Assembly (NCBI GenBank): GCA_937860165.1
Contig: CALMBE010000215.1
Coordinates: 1-10,545, forward strand
Length of the DNA stretch: 10,545 nucleotides
Direction: 5' to 3'
Source of the DNA: an uncultured Planctomycetaceae bacterium
Lineage (GTDB): Bacteria > Planctomycetota > Planctomycetia > Pirellulales > Lacipirellulaceae
The notes under the pieces were generated by a model. The model was not told the DNA's origin. It saw only the letters and a list, made by a program, of their open reading frames with translations, and did not search any database. Below, one piece after another: positions 1 to 7,301 of this stretch; positions within the stretch are counted from its first letter, which is position 1, and each line of letters opens with the position of its first letter. The translations under genes and the position numbers were made by a program.

Positions 1-1410
1 CGAGTCATCCGCATCGGCCACGAGGATGCGTTTTCCCACGAGTTTGGGACGGATTTCCTGCGAGCCCCCGACCGGTTGGGCCTGAGTGGGACTCATGCTT
101 TGCCCCACTTTTTGGATGACTTGTTTGATGTCGCGCGCATTGCGAAGTATGCGGTGGAGCCGTTCCACGACCTCGGGTTCGTGGCCGATGTACCGCTCCA
201 TGATATTGACCGCGTCGTTCAAAATCACATCCACCGGCAGGGCGACCGCGCTGTGAATCGCCTCGACACTGGCGGCGGCGGTGCTGGCTTTTTCGGCAGC
301 GAGCAATTCCAAGGTATTCAGGGCGGCCCCGACGCTCCGGGCAAAAATCTCCAGGAATTGCAAATCGCTTTCGGAAAAGGCATTGCCCTCGGGACTTTCC
401 ACGTTCAAAGTCCCGATCACTTGCTCGTGGAAAATCAGCGGCACGGTGAGGGAACTTCGGGCACCGGCAACCCCTTCGATGTAAAGCGGGTCGTCGGTCG
501 TGTGTTCGCAAATGTAGCTCTTACCCGTGGCGGCCACGAAACCGGTGACGCCATTGCCCATGGTCTGGGCGTAAAGCTTGCGCGACGCGGCCTCCTGAGA
601 CATGCCGACTTCCAAGAGGGGGATGAGCTCGAGGGTGTCCTGATCGAGCATGCGAATTTCCACGACATCCAATTGCAGGATTTCTTGAATGCACTGCATG
701 ATGTTCGACTTGAGGAGATCGATCCGTTCTTCCTCGAGCATTTCGGCCACATCGCTGGTCGAAAGATCGGCCAGTTCGACACCGGCCTGATGAATCGCGG
801 CAAGTTTATTCTGCTGCACGACTTCTTGACTGATGTCATGTACCGAGACGACGAGGTTCTCGGGAGCACGATCGCTGCCAGGATCGAGTACCGGGGCAGC
901 GTGGAGCTTAAAGTACTTGTTGTCCTTGCAAAGCATAATCGAAGCGCAGACCCGGCGGGTTGCCAGGGCACTGTGCAAGGGACAATAGTCGGGCCCCAAC
1001 AATTCGGGACTCCCCATGACCTGATAAAAGTTCTCGCCGATGACTTGCTTCGCGCCGCTCCATTCTCGCAGGCGACCATTGCCCCAGAGAATGTGAAAGT
1101 CCTTATCGAGGAGCACCACTCCGTCCGGCATGCCTTCGAGAATTTGGTCGCCGCAAAAGATTTTGCTGATTTCGAGAGATTGCGAGAATCGCTCGGCATC
1201 GCAATAAACGGCAGCATAGTCGTCGGCAACCAACTGGGAGACGACTTCGACGGTGGAGTCCACCTCGACGATCTCGACATCTTTTCCAAGACGTCGATGG
1301 AAGTCGATCTGAGAATCATGCGGACCACCAAGGTATAACACCTTGGGTCGCACATGTTCTGCGTCGCTGCTAACTGACTCGCTCCCTGCCGTCACAATCG
1401 GTCCTGACAC
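1..1410 (-). CDS. Multidomain sensor protein (receiver-like / PAS / GAF / helical / receiver), 3' end outside the window
   Basis: 470 codons are visible, reading from 1410 down to 1; the gene is cut by the left edge. The frame has no ATG before the PAS domain. The GTG at 1408-1410 is chosen because GGAAG lies 6 nt upstream and an in-frame stop sits at 1432-1434. Domains seen: residues about 20-80 resemble a degenerate receiver (strand KVLYLGG, then YAAVYCD with D71) lacking the N-terminal acidic pair. A PAS domain spans about 88-190 (LEGMPDGVVLLDKDF at 91), followed by a coiled linker (HDISQEVVQQNK, 191). A GAF domain spans about 220-370 (VIGTLNVESPEGNAFSESDL at 331-350). A helical segment at 372-430 carries H386 (AIHSAVALP) and resembles a decayed dimerisation/phosphotransfer helix. 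A receiver begins at K460 (KRILVADADDS). No ATPase domain appears between helix and receiver. The likely role is cytoplasmic signal sensing within a phosphorelay; the ligand is unknown. Confidence 0.8.
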   Translation of the reverse strand, partial: MSGPIVTAGSESVSSDAEHVRPKVLYLGGPHDSQIDFHRRLGKDVEIVEVDSTVEVVSQLVADDYAAVYCDAERFSQSLEISKIFCGDQILEGMPDGVVLLDKDFHILWGNGRLREWSGAKQVIGENFYQVMGSPELLGPDYCPLHSALATRRVCASIMLCKDNKYFKLHAAPVLDPGSDRAPENLVVSVHDISQEVVQQNKLAAIHQAGVELADLSTSDVAEMLEEERIDLLKSNIMQCIQEILQLDVVEIRMLDQDTLELIPLLEVGMSQEAASRKLYAQTMGNGVTGFVAATGKSYICEHTTDDPLYIEGVAGARSSLTVPLIFHEQVIGTLNVESPEGNAFSESDLQFLEIFARSVGAALNTLELLAAEKASTAAASVEAIHSAVALPVDVILNDAVNIMERYIGHEPEVVERLHRILRNARDIKQVIQKVGQSMSPTQAQPVGGSQEIRPKLVGKRILVADADDS

Positions 1411-1700
1411 TGCAAACTTCCAAGCGCCGAATCAACGAAGGCCACGGACCGCACGGCTACCGTGAGTAAGAACCGTTACCCCTCTAAAGCATACAAAACA
1501 GTATAATGGCCCGGGCGAAAACCAACAAGTTTGAGTTGGACATATTTGCATCTGGGAATCGATTACCCCGCCAGCAGCCCGCGGGGAGGTCAATTCGGAG
1601 CGGGGATGACGGGCGTGCCTGGAATCGGCTTGATTCCTAGGACAACTTGAAATACTGATTGGCCCTGGGAGCGGGAAAACTTGCGCTGACGCGGAAATCC
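1411..1700. other. Intergenic stretch without a gene
   Basis: No reading frame here has coding character or a ribosome binding site. Contents: the leader and putative promoter of the sensor gene, and a short inverted repeat CCCCGC / GCGGGG (1566-1571 and 1581-1586) with a 9-nt loop. It ends against the left side of the insertion sequence. Before the IS arrived it would have been the divergent promoter region shared with the acetyltransferase gene. Confidence 0.6.
1500..1528 (-). promoter_or_regulatory. Possible sigma-70-type promoter for the sensor gene
   Basis: On the minus strand TTGTTG (1528-1523) and TATACT (1505-1500) are separated by 17 bp, about 85 nt before the GTG start at 1410. The -10 is good (5 of 6) and the -35 weak (3 of 6). 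This is a consensus match only. Confidence 0.25.
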
Positions 1701-1733
1701 GGGGTGCAGCCTGCACTTTGTTTACTGGTTCCC

Positions 1734-1750
1734 CCGCAGAATCTGTGGGT
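1734..1750 (+). repeat. Left inverted repeat core of the ISL3 element
   Basis: CCGCAGAATCTGTGGGT is the exact reverse complement of 3184-3200. It lies about 200 bp before the transposase start. Confidence 0.85.
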
Positions 1751-1777
1751 CAATGAACGTTTGTTCCCGGGACTCTG

Positions 1778-1809
1778 GGGGCGGGACCAGCGGCCCCAGT
1801 TCCCGCCCC
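1778..1809 (+). repeat. GC-rich hairpin in the transposase leader
   Basis: GGGGCGGGA (1778-1786) pairs perfectly with TCCCGCCCC (1801-1809) across a 14-nt loop, inside the IS and upstream of the transposase. By analogy with other IS elements, such a hairpin could limit transposase expression from transcripts entering from outside. That role is inferred. Confidence 0.45.
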
Positions 1810-1947
1810 AGGCCCCCACCCCCTTCCCTCTTCTCTGTGTTCCCAGCGGGGAGGGTAGGTTTGAATCGTTGAAGTGCATTCGGGCGGCTGTTGGTGGAAG
1901 ATGGGTTTGTCTCACGAACTCACCTTCCCCACCGGAGCCACGTGCGA

Positions 1948-3234
1948 ATGCAACTCAAGTCTATCCTCAATCGTGTCGCACCGCACCGGGGTTTTGTGTA
2001 CGAACGAGTCGCCTGGTCGTCCCCAGGCCAGTCGCCGACGCTCGAGATCACGATCCGCCCGCGACGCGGGACCCGCGCCGTCTGCTCGGGCTGCGGCCAG
2101 CAGCGGCCCGGCTACGACCGACTCGCCCCGCGACGCTTTGAGTTCGTCCCGTTGTGGGGGTTCGCCGTGTTCTTCAACTACGCGATGCGACGGGTGAATT
2201 GCCCGCAGTGTGGCGTCACGGTCGAGCAAGTTCCCTGGTGCGATGGCAAGCATCAGCTCACCACGAGTTACCGTTGGTTCCTGGCGACCTGGGCCAAGCG
2301 GCTCTCGTGGAGCGAAGTCGCCTCGATCTTCCACACCTCCTGGGACAGCGTCTGCCGCTCGGTCGAGCACGCCGTCACTTGGGGCCTCGCCCACCGCGAC
2401 TTAAGCGGCGTTTCGGCCCTGGGAATCGACGAGATTGCTTGGCACAAGGGGCACCAGTATCTCACGCTGGTCTACGACATTGGCGGCGACGCGAAACGGC
2501 TGCTGGCGATCGCCGAAGAGCGGACGGAAGCCAGTTTGCGAGAGTGCTTGACGAGTTTGGGAACCGAGTTCTGCGCCGCGGTCGAGTTCGTCTGCAGCGA
2601 CATGTGGCGCCCGTACCTCACGGTGATTGCCGAACGGTTGACCGGTGCCGTGCATGTGCTGGACCGGTTCCACATCATGCAGAAGTTCGGCCAGGCCCTC
2701 GATGAGATTCGGGCCGAGGAAGCCCAGCGCTTAAAACGCGACGGCTACGAGGGGGTGCTGACCCACAGCCGCTGGTGTCTCTTAAAGCGACCGGCGAATC
2801 TCACGGAGAACCAAACCGTGAAGCTGGCGGAGCTCTTGAAGTACAACCTGCGGAGCGTGCGGGCCTACCTGCTGCGTGAGGACTTCCAGCGGTTCTGGGA
2901 GTACGTCAGTCCCACCTGGGCGGGGAAGTTCCTCGACCAGTGGTGTACCCGCACGATGCGCTCGCAGATCGAGCCGCTGAAGAAGGTGGCCCGCACCTTG
3001 CGCAACCATCGAGAGTTGATCCTCAACTGGTTCCATGCCCGGGGCGAGATTTCAGCCGGTGCCGTCGAGGGTTTGAATAACAAAGTGAAACTGGTTACCA
3101 GAAAATCCTACGGCTTTCGCACTGCCGAAGTCACAAAACTGGCCCTGTTTCATAACCTCGGACGGCTGCCAGAGCCAGACTTCACCCACAGATTCTGCGG
3201 AGGAGGCAATGATTTAGGACACTACCCCCGATGA
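1948..3234 (+). CDS. ISL3-family transposase
   Basis: 428-aa DDE transposase, about the usual family length and apparently intact. The ATG at 1948 (MQLKSILNRV) is preferred because family members begin with this segment; GGAG lies 10 nt upstream. The frame stays open upstream to a TTG at 1891. An N-terminal zinc finger has C46-x2-C49 and C85-x2-C88. A helix-turn-helix region follows at about 103-145 (SWSEVASIFHTSWDSVCRSV). The catalytic acids by motif are D161 (LGIDEIAWHKG), D218 (VCSDMWRPY) and E374 (VEGLNNKVKL). It would bind the terminal repeats and move the element. The last residues are encoded by the right inverted repeat itself (THRFCGG), and the stop at 3232-3234 lies at or just beyond the element's end. 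Confidence 0.95.
   Translation: MQLKSILNRVAPHRGFVYERVAWSSPGQSPTLEITIRPRRGTRAVCSGCGQQRPGYDRLAPRRFEFVPLWGFAVFFNYAMRRVNCPQCGVTVEQVPWCDGKHQLTTSYRWFLATWAKRLSWSEVASIFHTSWDSVCRSVEHAVTWGLAHRDLSGVSALGIDEIAWHKGHQYLTLVYDIGGDAKRLLAIAEERTEASLRECLTSLGTEFCAAVEFVCSDMWRPYLTVIAERLTGAVHVLDRFHIMQKFGQALDEIRAEEAQRLKRDGYEGVLTHSRWCLLKRPANLTENQTVKLAELLKYNLRSVRAYLLREDFQRFWEYVSPTWAGKFLDQWCTRTMRSQIEPLKKVARTLRNHRELILNWFHARGEISAGAVEGLNNKVKLVTRKSYGFRTAEVTKLALFHNLGRLPEPDFTHRFCGGGNDLGHYPR
3184..3200 (-). repeat. Right inverted repeat core of the ISL3 element
   Basis: Exact reverse complement of 1734-1750. It overlaps the 3' end of the transposase gene and encodes its residues around THRFCGG. Confidence 0.85.
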
Positions 3235-3241
3235 CCATTGC

Positions 3242-3271
3242 TTGACCGGGACCCAGCAGGGCGTTTACAGT
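3242..3271 (+). promoter_or_regulatory. Possible promoter of the acetyltransferase gene just beyond the IS
   Basis: TTGACC (3242-3247, 5 of 6 to the -35 consensus) and TACAGT (3266-3271, 4 of 6) are 18 bp apart, about 70 nt before the ATG at 3340. If real, the IS inserted immediately upstream and left the gene's own promoter intact. This is a consensus match only. Confidence 0.3.
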
Positions 3272-3339
3272 GGCGGTTCTTGATTGTCGTGATGGATCAA
3301 CGATTCCAACTATTTTTCCAATGCTGGGCAGACGTGGCT

Positions 3340-4503
3340 ATGGCACACCTGGAAGTGATTCCCGTCTCCACGAGGCACGAACGGAAGCTGTTCTTCAATG
3401 TGCCGTGGGACCTGTATCGGGGCGATCCCCACTGGGTTCCTCCCCTGCGGCTTGTGCAGAAGGAATTGCTAAATTACCGTTATCACCCGTTCTACGACAC
3501 GGCCGAGATGCAAACATTTCTCGCACTCCGGAATGGCAAACCGTGTGGCCGGCTGGGTGCCTTTGTCAATCATGCCCACAATGATTGGTACAAGGAGAAA
3601 CGGGGCTTCTTCGGCTTCTTCGAGTCGATTGACGATGCGGAAGTCTCGGGGCGACTCTTCGACGCGGCGCGGGGCTGGTTTGCCGAGCGCGGGATCGAAG
3701 CGATCCGGGGCCCCATGAATCCCTCGCTCAACTACGAGTGCGGCCTGTTGATCGACGGTTTCAACGAGGGGCCGTGGTTTATGATGACTTACAACAAGCC
3801 GTACTATGGCCGCTTGATCGAGAACTATGGATTCCGCAAGGCGCAGGATTCGGTGGCATTTTGGGGGCATGTCGATATGCTCGAAGAAGTGTCGCGACGC
3901 CTCTATTCGCTCAGCCACATTCTGCTCGATCGTTTTCAGCTCAAATGTCGGCGGATGGATACTCGTAAATTCGATCGCGACGTGGCGACATTTCTCGATA
4001 TCTACAATAAGTCGTTGGTGTCTACTTGGGGATTTGTTCCCATGTCCGAAGGAGAGGTCAAAAAGCAGGCGGCGGGACTGAAGCAGATGATCGTCCCGGA
4101 GTTGACCACCATCGCCGAAATCGATGGCAAACCTGTTGGTACCATGTTCGGACTTTTGGACTACAATCCCCGTATTAAGGCGATCGATGGGAAGTTGTTT
4201 CCCTTTGGTTTTTTGAAGCTGCTCCGCAAGCGACATGAACTGACGCGAGTTCGCTTGATTAGCACCAACGTGCTCCCCGAGTATCAAAGCTGGGGAATCG
4301 GGATTGCCCTGGTGGCTCGTTTGGTCCCTGACGCGCTCAAATGGGGGATCAAAGAAGCGGAGTTTTCCTGGGTCTTGGAAAGCAACGACCTGTCCTATAA
4401 AACACTCAAAAAAGGAGGGGCGAAGATCACCAAGCAATACCGTTTCTACGACTACGGCCCGAAAGACACCACCGCCAACGCGAAATTCATGCAGCAGGAA
4501 TAG
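3340..4503 (+). CDS. YghO-like GNAT-fold N-acetyltransferase family protein
   Basis: 387 aa from the ATG at 3340 (MAHLEVIPVSTRHERKLFFN); this start places the conserved FNVPWDLYRGDPHWVPP segment near residue 20, as usual in the family. An in-frame ATG at 3292 is an alternative, and neither has a clear Shine-Dalgarno. Recognised family segments are VPWDLYRGDPHWVPPLR (about 21-37), GFFGFFESIDD, RGPMNPSLNYECGLLIDGF (from R123) and a C-terminal GNAT half. The GNAT half has QSWGIG (316-321) matching the acetyl-CoA pyrophosphate loop Q/R-x-x-G-x-G, and ends LESNDLSYKTLKKGGAK...YRFYDY, typical of GNAT motif B. The protein is presumably cytoplasmic and transfers or binds an acyl-CoA group. The substrate is not known to me for any member. 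It probably forms a monocistronic unit; only the IS lies immediately upstream. Confidence 0.8.
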   Translation: MAHLEVIPVSTRHERKLFFNVPWDLYRGDPHWVPPLRLVQKELLNYRYHPFYDTAEMQTFLALRNGKPCGRLGAFVNHAHNDWYKEKRGFFGFFESIDDAEVSGRLFDAARGWFAERGIEAIRGPMNPSLNYECGLLIDGFNEGPWFMMTYNKPYYGRLIENYGFRKAQDSVAFWGHVDMLEEVSRRLYSLSHILLDRFQLKCRRMDTRKFDRDVATFLDIYNKSLVSTWGFVPMSEGEVKKQAAGLKQMIVPELTTIAEIDGKPVGTMFGLLDYNPRIKAIDGKLFPFGFLKLLRKRHELTRVRLISTNVLPEYQSWGIGIALVARLVPDALKWGIKEAEFSWVLESNDLSYKTLKKGGAKITKQYRFYDYGPKDTTANAKFMQQE

Positions 4504-4515
4504 GAAGGGAGTTGT

Positions 4516-4644
4516 GAGGCGCGAGTTGCGAGCCGCTTGCGGTTTACCCCTTGAAGCTCCGGGCGAGGGCACCGCACCTATTTGTGTGGTCTGCTGACGG
4601 CTCGCCGAGTTGAAAGCTCCGGGCGCTCACGCTGACGGCTCGCC
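4516..4644. repeat. Cluster of short intergenic repeats upstream of xdhC
   Basis: The 146-bp gap between two plus-strand genes is built from repeats. GAGGCGCGAGTTGCGAG (4516-4532) recurs exactly at 6626-6642. AGCCGCTTGCGGTTTA (4531-4546) recurs with one change at 6705-6720. GCTGACGGCTCGCC occurs twice (4593-4606 and 4631-4644), as does AGCTCCGGGCG (4555-4565 and 4615-4625), so a module of about 60 bp looks duplicated in tandem. The last copy ends six bases before the xdhC start codon, leaving no visible Shine-Dalgarno. Confidence 0.7.
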
Positions 4645-4649
4645 TATTT

Positions 4650-5444
4650 ATGTCCACTTACTTCGAACGATTTGCTCAGCTTGCCACTTCCGGGCGCGAG
4701 TTCGTGAGCGTCACGTTAGTCGACGCCGTGGGCTCTACGCCGCAGGATGCGGGCAGTAAGATGATCGTCACGGACCAAGGGTTGGACCAGGGAACCGTGG
4801 GAGGGGGCCGGGTCGAGGCCCAGGCGATTACCTTGGCTCAGCAGATGCTCTCCGACAAGCGGGCCACCCAGTTTGTGGATTGGAATCTCCAGACTGACGT
4901 GGGGATGACATGCGGAGGTCGGGTGCGACTCTATTTTGAAGCGGTGAATGTCGCCGACTGGCGAATCGTGATCTTCGGGGCCGGGCATGTGACGCAGGCG
5001 CTCGCACGGTTGCTCACGACTTTGCCTTGCCGAGTGACGTGCATCGATCCCCGCGCGGAGTGGGTGGAGCAACTACCCCCCGAGATTACGCGGCGGTGCG
5101 AGGCCGATCCCCAGTCGTTGGTCGGGGAATTGCCTGGGGATGCTTTTGTATTGTGCATGACCCAGGGGCACGCCTCGGACCTTCCCGTGCTGCGGGCAAT
5201 TTACGGTCTCGAGCGCAAGTTTCCTTATGTGGGTGTGATCGGAAGCCAAGCCAAGGCCGCGCGGTTGCGACGCGAGCTGATCGCGAGCGGCATCGGGGCC
5301 GAGCGGCTCGACTTTCATTGCCCGGTGGGATTGCCCATCGGCACGAATCACCCGGCGGAGATCGCGCTGAGCATCACTGCGCAGCTCGTGCAAGTCCGCG
5401 ACACCTTGGCAAACGCCGAAATCCCGGATCAGGCCAAGACTTGA
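4650..5444 (+). CDS. xdhC: XdhC-family molybdenum hydroxylase maturation protein
   Basis: 264 aa, a normal family length. XdhC proteins bind the molybdenum cofactor, support its sulfuration and deliver it to xanthine dehydrogenase-type enzymes in the cytoplasm. The N-terminal XdhC/CoxI domain has [26 protein letters not shown] and [13 protein letters not shown] with conserved C88. The C-terminal half is a Rossmann-like domain: [15 protein letters not shown] with G110-A-G112-H113, then [16 protein letters not shown] and [20 protein letters not shown]. The ATG at 4650 fits the family start; no Shine-Dalgarno is visible because a short repeat abuts it. No xanthine dehydrogenase structural genes lie in the window, so the client is unknown. 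The 3' end overlaps the convergent aminotransferase gene by 16 bp. Confidence 0.93.
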   Translation: MSTYFERFAQLATSGREFVSVTLVDAVGSTPQDAGSKMIVTDQGLDQGTVGGGRVEAQAITLAQQMLSDKRATQFVDWNLQTDVGMTCGGRVRLYFEAVNVADWRIVIFGAGHVTQALARLLTTLPCRVTCIDPRAEWVEQLPPEITRRCEADPQSLVGELPGDAFVLCMTQGHASDLPVLRAIYGLERKFPYVGVIGSQAKAARLRRELIASGIGAERLDFHCPVGLPIGTNHPAEIALSITAQLVQVRDTLANAEIPDQAKT

Positions 5445-6529
5445 TCGAGGGCGTCGAGAATCAACCGCAGGTTTTCCTCGCGGGCGCCGTGTCCCATCAG
5501 TCCAATCCGCCAGCACTTGCCGGCCAAGGTACCCAGGCCGCCGCCGATTTCTAGATTGAATTCGTCGAGTAATCGTTTGCGAATTCCTGCTTCATTTTCA
5601 ACACCCGCTGGGATGTTGACCAAATTGAGCATCGGCAGGGAATTCTGAGGATCCGAGGCGTAACTGAACCCGCGTTTTTCTAGTTCGGCCTTGAGCATTT
5701 CATGTACCCGGCGATGGCGCACAAAGCGTGGTTCGAGCCCTTCTTCGAGCACCAGTCGCAGGGCCTCGTGCAAGGCGTAGTTCATGTTGATCGGAGCCGT
5801 GTGGTGATAGGCTCGATTGCCGGTCCAATAGTTTCCGACCAGATTGAGGTCGAGATACCAGGAATTGACGGTCGACTTGCGATTGCGGACTTTGTGCATG
5901 GCCCGCTCGGAAAGGGTTACCGGCGATAACCCCGGTGGGCAGGAGAGACACTTCTGAGTTCCCGAATAAGCGGCGTCGATGCCCCACGGGTCGATCTTCA
6001 CGGGTAGCCCGGCGAAACTCGTGACACAGTCCATGACCAGCAAGCCATCGTGGGCGTGAACTGCTTCGGCCAGTCGATCGAAGGGCTGGCAGACGCCGGT
6101 CGAAGTCTCGGCATGGACAAAGATGACGATCTTCGGTCGCAGGCGTTCGACTTCGGCGATAATGGCATCCTGGGAAAAGACTTGCCCCCAGTCGGCGTTC
6201 ATGTTGTGGACGGTGCCCCCGGCACGTTTGGCTTTGTCGGTCAGGCGTCCGCCGAAGACACCATTGATTCCCACCAGGCACACGTCGCCAGGTTCGACCA
6301 AATTGTCGACCAGCATTTCAGCCCCCGCTGATCCGGTCCCCGAGCAGGCCAGGGTCATTTCGTTTTCAGTTTGAAAGACCTTCTGCATCATCTGCCGGAC
6401 TTCGTTCATGATCTGCATGAAGACGGGGTCCATGTGCCCGATGCAGGGCTGGCTGAGCGCGTTCAACACACTGGGAGGAACCGGAGATGGCCCGGGGCCA
6501 TGAAGGTAGCGAGTGGGGACCTGCAGCAT
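5429..6529 (-). CDS. Class V PLP aminotransferase, alanine/serine-glyoxylate aminotransferase family
   Basis: 366 aa, full length for the family. The ATG at 6529 has GAGG 5 nt upstream and starts at the usual family beginning, with the [13 protein letters not shown] segment (10-22) early. Family members move an amino group from alanine, serine or a related donor to glyoxylate, giving glycine. Visible features: [13 protein letters not shown] (60-72), a phosphate-binding segment; HAETSTGV (139-146); [12 protein letters not shown] with D167 contacting the pyridine nitrogen; [15 protein letters not shown] with K193 as the PLP Schiff-base lysine; and CWRIGLMG with R341, the expected carboxylate-binding arginine. 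Close relatives include ureidoglycine-glyoxylate aminotransferase of purine breakdown. With xdhC next door that is possible, but sequence alone does not decide the donor. It is transcribed separately from its neighbours. Confidence 0.93.
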   Translation of the reverse strand: MLQVPTRYLHGPGPSPVPPSVLNALSQPCIGHMDPVFMQIMNEVRQMMQKVFQTENEMTLACSGTGSAGAEMLVDNLVEPGDVCLVGINGVFGGRLTDKAKRAGGTVHNMNADWGQVFSQDAIIAEVERLRPKIVIFVHAETSTGVCQPFDRLAEAVHAHDGLLVMDCVTSFAGLPVKIDPWGIDAAYSGTQKCLSCPPGLSPVTLSERAMHKVRNRKSTVNSWYLDLNLVGNYWTGNRAYHHTAPINMNYALHEALRLVLEEGLEPRFVRHRRVHEMLKAELEKRGFSYASDPQNSLPMLNLVNIPAGVENEAGIRKRLLDEFNLEIGGGLGTLAGKCWRIGLMGHGAREENLRLILDALDQVLA

Positions 6530-6787
6530 ATTGGCCTCGAAGGGGAGCGGCTAGCACGGGAAATTCCAAGTGCCGATTATAGCTTTTCCCGAGGTTTGCT
6601 CAATTGGGGGGAAGTTGCGAGTTACGAGGCGCGAGTTGCGAGTTGTGAGTAAGAAATCTGTCTGTCATTCCCGTGGAGACGGGAACCTAGTCCTGTGGAA
6701 TCCCAGCCGCTTGCGGCTTAGCGCCTTTCTCTTCTCCTCCGCACTCCGCGGACTTACGTCCTGCGGCTCAAAAATCGGATTTCCCCC
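6530..6787. repeat. Gene-free stretch filled with dispersed palindromic repeats
   Basis: No gene is seen. The half nearest 6530 is the aminotransferase leader (GAGG Shine-Dalgarno on the minus strand). The rest holds short repeats: GAGGCGCGAGTTGCGAG (6626-6642, identical to 4516-4532); a hairpin TTCCCGT/ACGGGAA with a GGAG loop (6668-6685); AGCCGCTTGCGGCTTA (6705-6720, 15 of 16 identical to 4531-4546); and a hairpin CCGCGGAC/GTCC-T-GCGG with a TTAC loop and one bulged T (6746-6766). These look like intergenic repeat families scattered through the genome. The order of modules matches the xdhC upstream region only in part. Confidence 0.65.
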
Positions 6788-6827
6788 AAAAAAATTACGG
6801 TGGCGCTGCCTGTGCAGCGCCACCGTA
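6788..6827 (-). terminator. Intrinsic terminator of the His-rich protein gene
   Basis: A perfect 14-bp stem (TACGGTGGCGCTGC 6796-6809 against 6814-6827) with a 4-nt loop. On the minus strand it is followed by AATTTTTTT, complementary to the A-run at 6788-6794. It lies 33 bp after the stop codon of the small secreted protein gene and would stop read-through toward the aminotransferase gene. Confidence 0.85.
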
Positions 6828-6860
6828 GGGTAGTTCAGATCTTGGAGCCATCAGGTTCAC

Positions 6861-7211
6861 TTAGTGATCCCAGTGACCTTCTTGGTGGTAATCGTAGTGG
6901 CCGGGGACATAGTCATAGTGATCGTAATGTCTCTGGTGACCGCCGGGGTGGTAGTCGTAGTGGCTCGTGTCGTGCCAAGAGTGACCATACCCACGGCTGT
7001 AACCATGATTGTACCCGGTGTGGTAACTGCCGTAGTTTCCGTAGAGTCCCTGATAGCTTCCCTGCTGCCAGCCACTGGAGTGCGGGTTGCCAACGTCGAC
7101 GTGCAGCCGACCCACTCCAAAGTGAATCCCTTGGGCTTTTGCCATGTTTGCTTCACCTACGAAAGCCCAGGTGAGAACCACTGCCGCAACCAACAATCCA
7201 AAGTACCTCAT
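6861..7211 (-). CDS. Small secreted His/Tyr/Gly-rich protein
   Basis: 116 aa from the ATG at 7211. That start is chosen because AGGGG lies 6 nt before it; the ATG two codons upstream (7217) directly abuts the same Shine-Dalgarno. A signal peptide is clear: a hydrophobic stretch at about 4-18 and an A-K-A cleavage motif at 24-26, leaving a mature chain of about 90 residues. The mature part holds 16 histidines plus many Tyr, Gly and Asp, with repeated HYDYHPGGH / HYDHYDYVPG / HYDYHQEGH units toward the C terminus. No domain is recognised. The composition suggests metal binding (Cu, Ni or Zn) or a low-complexity periplasmic or envelope protein; this is inference. A sigma-54-type promoter precedes it and a strong terminator follows, so it is monocistronic and probably induced under specific conditions. 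Confidence 0.8.
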   Translation of the reverse strand: MRYFGLLVAAVVLTWAFVGEANMAKAQGIHFGVGRLHVDVGNPHSSGWQQGSYQGLYGNYGSYHTGYNHGYSRGYGHSWHDTSHYDYHPGGHQRHYDHYDYVPGHYDYHQEGHWDH

Positions 7212-7269
7212 TTTCATCCCCTTTTAATGTTTTGCTGACCACTTACCCGTGGTCTTGAAGGGTGATAAT

Positions 7270-7285
7270 TGCAAAGGGTGTGCCA
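7270..7285 (-). promoter_or_regulatory. Sigma-54 (RpoN) -24/-12 promoter
   Basis: The minus strand reads TGGCAC-ACCCT-TTGCA, with GG and GC separated by exactly 10 bp as RpoN requires. The predicted start of transcription is near 7259, giving a leader of about 48 nt before the ATG at 7211. Strand, spacing and position all fit the small secreted protein gene. Confidence 0.75.
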
Positions 7286-7301
7286 GTGCCAGCAAACTCG
7301 A

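Larger units (their letters stand above)
1701..3234 (+). mobile_element. ISL3-family insertion sequence (outer ends approximate)
   Basis: A full-length ISL3-type transposase lies between a perfect 17-bp inverted repeat at 1734-1750 and 3184-3200. Similarity continues outward with mismatches and an indel: TTACTGGTTCCC on the left against TCATTGCCTCCT on the right matches at 7 of 12 positions, and both sides reach a GGGGT about 30 bp further out (1701-1705; complement of 3224-3228). The exact termini are therefore uncertain. ISL3 elements usually make 8-bp target duplications; none was found beside either candidate boundary. The element sits between divergent genes and does not obviously break an ORF. 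Confidence 0.75.

Noticed and set aside
76..1338. Long plus-strand open frame (420 codons)
   Set aside because: It is the exact codon-by-codon antisense of the sensor gene; the minus strand gives PAS, GAF and receiver motifs, the plus strand gives none.
435..1355. Minus-strand open frame (306 codons) beginning near the sensor start
   Set aside because: Off-frame shadow of the sensor; Ser/Arg-rich with no recognisable motif.
1502..1507. Perfect TATAAT on the plus strand
   Set aside because: No -35 element at a suitable distance and no plus-strand gene follows before the IS.
1659..2141. Plus-strand open frame overlapping the transposase start
   Set aside because: Runs across the IS terminal repeat and leader hairpin in another frame; no motif.
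3469..4572. Long minus-strand open frame (367 codons)
   Set aside because: Antisense to the acetyltransferase gene, whose plus-strand translation has conserved family segments.
6864..7238. Plus-strand hydrophobic, Val-rich open frame (124 codons)
   Set aside because: Antisense of the His/Tyr-rich gene: complements of His, Tyr and Asp codons read as Val and Ile. The minus strand has signal peptide, Shine-Dalgarno, promoter and terminator.
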